The translations under genes and the position numbers were made by a program. This document shows, one piece after another, positions 59,030 through 64,000 of a stretch of 64,000 bases of DNA; within the stretch, counting starts at the first letter, position 1, and each line of letters opens with the position of its first letter. The DNA comes from Trileptium ribeirensis. Its lineage: Eukaryota; Nematoda; Enoplea; Enoplida; Thoracostomopsidae. The stretch lies in assembly GCA_030248225.1 (NCBI GenBank), contig JASANE010003551.1, positions 62,001 to 126,000 of the forward strand, written 5' to 3'. The notes beneath the pieces are model-generated. The model searched no databases, was not told the origin of the DNA, and worked only from the letters and a program-made list of their open reading frames with translations.

Positions 59030-62000
59030 TGAATATTCTGAATAGGTGAACTTGTGTCTTATCAAGTGGCGATTATTTCAATTTTATTGCATGGTCATTC
59101 ACCAATGTGGAGTACAGGAGTGGTCAGAAAAAGAGCAAATTCTGATAATGCTACTATGGGACAGTGTGCCGGGATTATTCTTTCCTACGCAATTACCTCC
59201 GTCTCTTATTTCATTTTTATATTCTTCTCAGCGCGCGCACTTTATCAAACACTATCATGCGTCTTATTAACATTTTATCAATGTTTTGTTCTTCGATTTC
59301 AAGCAAACTCTTTACAAAAGCAGTGGTAACGCCGTAAATAGTTTTTCAACACCGAGAAGTTAATGCTTGCTGTCATTTTTGTCCGGACGATATATATATC
59401 TTTCTTCAACCATTGCAGAATCAAGCCGGTGTTTGTTAGAAACTCTCTCTGTTTCTCTGAATACGCCGTGTTTAAGCACGTTAAGTACCTAATCCTGCTG
59501 TACCGTTGTTGACGTTTGGCGTCGGTTACAGCGATACAGCCATGGCTGATTTAAAAGCCGTTTTTGCGGACGTCAGCTATCTAATGGCGATGGAAAAGTT
59601 GAAAACGATGACCAGCTGCACATGCGAGCAAAAAAATTACTCTTCCCAATCCAAGGTGCGAACCATTTTATATCATAGATGTAGTTCAGGCTCCGAGTTT
59701 TTTTTTAAAAATTTGCTTATTCTGTGCAATAAAAGGTGCATAACCTAAGCTAGAATGTAGCGATTGAACCGAGCGCAGCGAAGAATTGTTACTAGCCATG
59801 GACAATGGTGATATTGACAATGTAACGCATTGGGGTTTTTAGTGTGACACGCATTATTCAGCATTGGCTTCGTGGTATTCATATTTCTGTGATAGCTCAT
59901 TTGAAACTTCTATTCGCTAAGATTCAGTTTGTGCGTAAGACTACAATATTGCTGTATAGCGATCATCTTTCGCCAGGAATACCGGTTCAAATGGGCTCGA
60001 GTCCGGTCCCGATAGTTCCCAAGAATCATGTTACGTGTTGTAACTCGATAACCAGTGTAGATATCTTAGTCAACCGGGGCTTATTGGCAGATTGCTTTGG
60101 TGCGCCGTTGTTTATGGATGTAGGATTTGGGCCAAGCGGGAATTTAAAATGACCCCATGAGACCCAAAATTCTTTAAAATGTAATTATCTCACAGCCACT
60201 AGAAATATATTGGTGTTTTGGGTCTCATTTTTAGCGCAAATGATCCGCTGTGTATGTGAAAATGGTTTTCTGCCATTGTCATTATTTACGCTTCAAGGTT
60301 GGTTCAAAACAAGGTCTTTAATTGGCAATGGACCCAAAATATACGAAACTGTCAGTATCTCTGCTTCCGAAGCTTAAGCAATATACCGATCGAGCCATAT
60401 AAGCTTATATAATAAGAAATATACTAAGTCTAAATCTAAGCCTTAACCTAAGCTTAGATTCGTGTATGAGACATAATCTAATCCTAAGCGTATGCTTTTA
60501 TCTGAGACATATATACACTATGTCTAAGCATGGGTATTAATATAAGACATATACTAAGCCTAAGCTTATGTTCTTATACGAGAAATATACGAAGAAATCT
60601 AAGCATTGGTATTTATATGAGACATATACTAACCCTAAGCTTATATTCTTATCTAAGACATATACTAAGTCTGGTTCTGGTTACGGCGAAAATCGCGTTC
60701 CGGTTGCGGTTCCGGCAAAGGGCAAAAACCATACCGGAATTCCTATTTAAAAATTTTGTTTGAAATTTTCCACATTTTTGCTTCATATGTGATCCAAATA
60801 TATGTAATACATATATTATACAATGATCATACTCCAATACAAGCAAGCAAAAGAAAAGATTAACTAAGCAATTTGTCATGGTTAAAACGTGAGGAGGGCG
60901 GGAACCGGACGTGGTCCTAGGGGCGCTTTAGTTCGTGAAATTGTAGATTACACACGAACTAATAATAATGCTAATAAATTACAAAGGGCTATTTACTTTA
61001 TGAAGCGGATTCTTAAGGCCTTTAATTTGTAGCGCTTATAATGAAGACAGTTTATTTCCACATGACAACAAATTAAAAAACTTTACACACAATAAGCATA
61101 TAAACGGCTGAAGCCTACTTACCTGATTGCGCAGCTTCTGAAGGCCGTGATTGAACTGCGCAACCGCTTAAATACCGAGTGAGTAGGTTTACTCCCAATT
61201 TTCTCCCTATTGATTTCTCTAAGTATTTCAAATTACGTAGTAAAATTTTCCAATTTTGTTAAAATAGATGACGGAAATTGGTTATTCTGAAAAGCAGCAC
61301 TTGAAATAAATATTAAAATACATGCTACACTTTGTATAGCAAGACACAATTTACTTACGATATCGACTGTGAAAAAGCAGACACTGGGAGCGAATTTGCT
61401 GGATAGTATCGGAGGTATCATTTTTTTTGTATTTCTGGCAAAGACTTGAAATTTGCACCATCGAAAAGTGCTTTTTTACTTTTAATAACACCAACACATC
61501 ATTTGTCAATGCCACTATTATTTTTACACCTTTACTCAGATGTAATAAATATTTTATAATCACTTTTATATATACATAGGAGCTCATACGGTGTTACGTA
61601 ACTACATTATATAATTATTGTGCAAGAACAAAGTTTAACGTTAAGTGCATCTATACTACGGCTTAAATATTTGCAATTATTAAACTTTAAAGTAATATAA
61701 ATACGCACAGCACAACAAGATATGCTTGGTTAGGTAGTAAAAATTTTATTAAAACGCCATATCAAACCGTATTATTATAGTTATTAATCCAGAACCAAAA
61801 AATGCCTGAGGTACTACTTTCTACTAACTGTTGACTTAAATAAATATGATAAACCCAAATTCACAGACTAAGAGCAATGACACTTAGTTAAAAAGAATAT
61901 AACATTTAATAATTTTAATATAATATGTACTTTTGATAGCGGATAACTTAAATTAACTATATATTATTAAACACTATTTAAGTCAAAAGACACAGGAAAT

Positions 62001-64000
62001 TATCGAAAACTGCTTGTGCTTTCTTCTCGAAACACCTAATAATGGTCGGAAACTGTCAAAATATTGCCGATTTGACTTATGTTGTCTTTACGCTTCGTGT
62101 TTGCATATTTTCGCGTAGTAAATTAGCTTGAATTATACGGTGAACACTTTTGAAAGTTACATTGAACAATCGTCAAAAATGTTACTACACTGGCAAAACA
62201 CAGAGTAAAACTTGTTTTAATCCAGTTGGTGCTGACCTAACTGTCTAAGATTCTGAGGTATCTGCCTCAGTCTATGTAGTAATTTTTTTTTAGAAGGCGG
62301 CCAATTCTCTGGCTTAGTAGAAGTCAAATTTCAGGGGACCTTCTGAGTCAAGATTGACACAGACTAAGGTAAATTTGACTCATTATGATCCAGGTCAGAT
62401 TGATACCGATTCGATTCAAGCCTAACATTTGACTCTGGAGTTTTTACGGTTTAATTCATTAATTCTTTTCCGTCTAAGTTTGCACTAGGTCCTACAGAAC
62501 AATCATTCCTGGATCATAACCTAAATTTTGTTATAATTGTTTATCAGCCTAAGCTATACAAAGGGTTCATGATATAAATATTGTAGAACAGTACGAATAA
62601 TCTGCCACAGTTATGAACAATAACTCAAATATAATGCTGTTTTTTCGGACTAACTTCCTGAGATGTCAAGGGGAGAATCCCAACAAAGTTTTTTGCAGTG
62701 GATATATGTACCTCTAACATTTCTGTGTTATCTGCTTCTCAAAACGTTAAGAGCCAAGAAGAACTCACCAGTTTCTTCAACCGCTATCTGTTGTGCTCCC
62801 GCAAGGTTCTTAAACCATTAATTCCTACCCTCACCAGGTTCGTGATCAACAAAATTTACACCCCCACTAAGTTCATGGACCAATAATCCATGCCATAACA
62901 GCTTCCTGGGTTCGACATTTTATAAAAAACTTTTGGTTCACGAACCTGGTGGAGATGGGATTTAATAGTTCAAGACATGGTGGGGTATAAAGCTTAGCGG
63001 TCAAGAATTTGGTGGGGCGTACAAATAATTGGTTCAGGAACCTGGCGCGGGTAGGGATTTGGTTGCTCAAGATCCTGGCAGAGATAGGGTTTGGTGCCTC
63101 GACAAGTTGGTGGGGGTAGTACGTGGAAGTCTAGGAACATGGTGGGGCTGGGTCATGTTTATAACCCACCAAGCGGGTAGTAAACCTGGCGGCTGAAAGA
63201 GCGGAAACGACCGCGGACGTACCGCAGACGAAAACAACGAAAAGCTAACGAGTGACATACTCTTCAGCAGAGTCGACCATCATTAACTCTTGGTAATATT
63301 ATTGTATTTTTTCTAATGTTCAGTTATGCGCGCTTGGATTTACAACTAATTGGACAACAAAATGCAAAATGCGAAAGTGAAATGCAAATGCACATAACCT
63401 ATCCAAAGGCACCAAATGCAAATGTAGTCTTTGCAGTTCATGGACTGAAATGTGGACATGCCCGCAACACTTTCATGTTAGAGGCTGTGATATGCATCCC
63501 TTAGAATAGTAAATAGATGGTGATAGATACACAACTAAACGAAAAATCAATATTTCAATGTTTCCGTAAAATGTAGCAAATTTAATTATTTAGCTAGCGT
63601 TTAGATGATTTAGAATAAATACAGCATACAATTCCCGAAATTTTGTTGAGTCTCATTAAATTTAGAACACCAGCGAATGAGCCTCGTTTTTTATAGAATG
63701 CGTTTAAGTTCGTAGCTCAAATTTTCATAATACTTTAAATATAACTCGGCCAACACAATCCGTTTGACAAGAAAAACAAGCATTAAAATCTATCTTCAAA
63801 ATAAAATAGCTCAAAGGTAGGCCTATTGTAAGTAACATGAGATGACGTGAACTAACTTGGCCTAAATGTTCCATAATTCAAGTAATGTCAGATAAACCTA
63901 TTAATATAGACGTTTCATATAGTGCCCACAACGTTTTACAGGTGTGCAGTAAATTCAAGTAATCTCAGATAAACCTATTAATATAGACGTTTTATATAGT
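59030..64000 (-). repeat. Right arm of the large inverted repeat (continues beyond window)
   Basis: Reverse-complement copy of 52781-57956. It contains the mirrored broken GRK2 exon (59542-59655), the CTTAGG array (60360-60668), the truncated hAT copy, the TATA/donor module (61121-61174) and the GGTTC minisatellite (62700-63190). The last bases still match the left arm, so the end is set by the window edge. Confidence 0.93.
59542..59655 (+). pseudogene. Broken inverted duplicate of the GRK2 first exon
   Basis: Mirror copy of the exon at 57336-57448 in the right arm of the inverted repeat. It starts [19 protein letters not shown] with Glu5Lys and Leu8Phe, then Ser20Leu. After codon 22 it carries a 1-nt insertion (114 bp against 113) that shifts the frame and destroys the [10 protein letters not shown] segment. 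The flanking 5' UTR (reading FGVGYSDTA in both copies) and the GTGCGAACC donor are retained. The changes hit residues that are nearly invariant in GRK2 proteins, so this copy is best read as a relic of the duplication. A diverged allele or sequence error is possible but less likely. Confidence 0.8.

Overview
The window is AT-rich animal (metazoan) nuclear DNA: genes split by long introns with GT-AG borders, no operons, and a dense load of decayed DNA transposons, tRNA-like repeats and minisatellites. The two recognisable proteins, an ER cyclophilin B and the N-terminus of a GRK2-type receptor kinase, are conserved across animals, so I can place the sequence as an invertebrate-like metazoan but not assign a phylum.

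Layout. 1-2.7 kb: the end of a hAT-like element, an in-frame 147-bp tandem repeat and two direct copies of a tRNA-like repeat. 2.7-15.3 kb (+ strand): a complete five-exon cyclophilin B gene encoding 209 residues. Its introns hold a 1.8-kb foldback element, two oppositely oriented hAT-like elements (one with a perfect 8-bp target duplication), a poly-G-rich terminal-inverted-repeat element and a small hairpin MITE. 15.5-36 kb: no firm gene; a 148-bp tandem duplication, an 863-bp hAT-like element, a family with CATACATGCTCA-type ends, a CTTAGGCTTAG repeat family, a 59-bp minisatellite interrupted by a transposon, and two copies of a TTAA-flanked element with a Pol III-like tRNA core. 36.4-37.4 kb (- strand): the last two exons of an unidentified protein-coding gene. 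38-52 kb: a perfect 410-bp hAT MITE, a dead Tigger/jerky-type transposase, AT-rich repeats and another inverted-repeat element.

52.8-64 kb: a large inverted repeat, at least 5 kb per arm around a spacer of about 1.1 kb, running off the right edge of the window. The left arm carries an intact GRK2-type first coding exon (- strand). The right arm carries the mirror copy with missense changes and a 1-nt insertion, so it is a duplicated, broken exon. Both arms also contain a TATA-like/splice-donor/AATAAA module, a truncated hAT element and minisatellites.

The genes are independent rather than pathway partners. The main interest is structural: the inverted duplication through the 5' end of GRK2, the TTAA element with a tRNA-like core whose stem shows paired substitutions, and the layering of transposons inside the cyclophilin introns. 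I saw no convincing rRNA gene, intact tRNA gene or CRISPR array.
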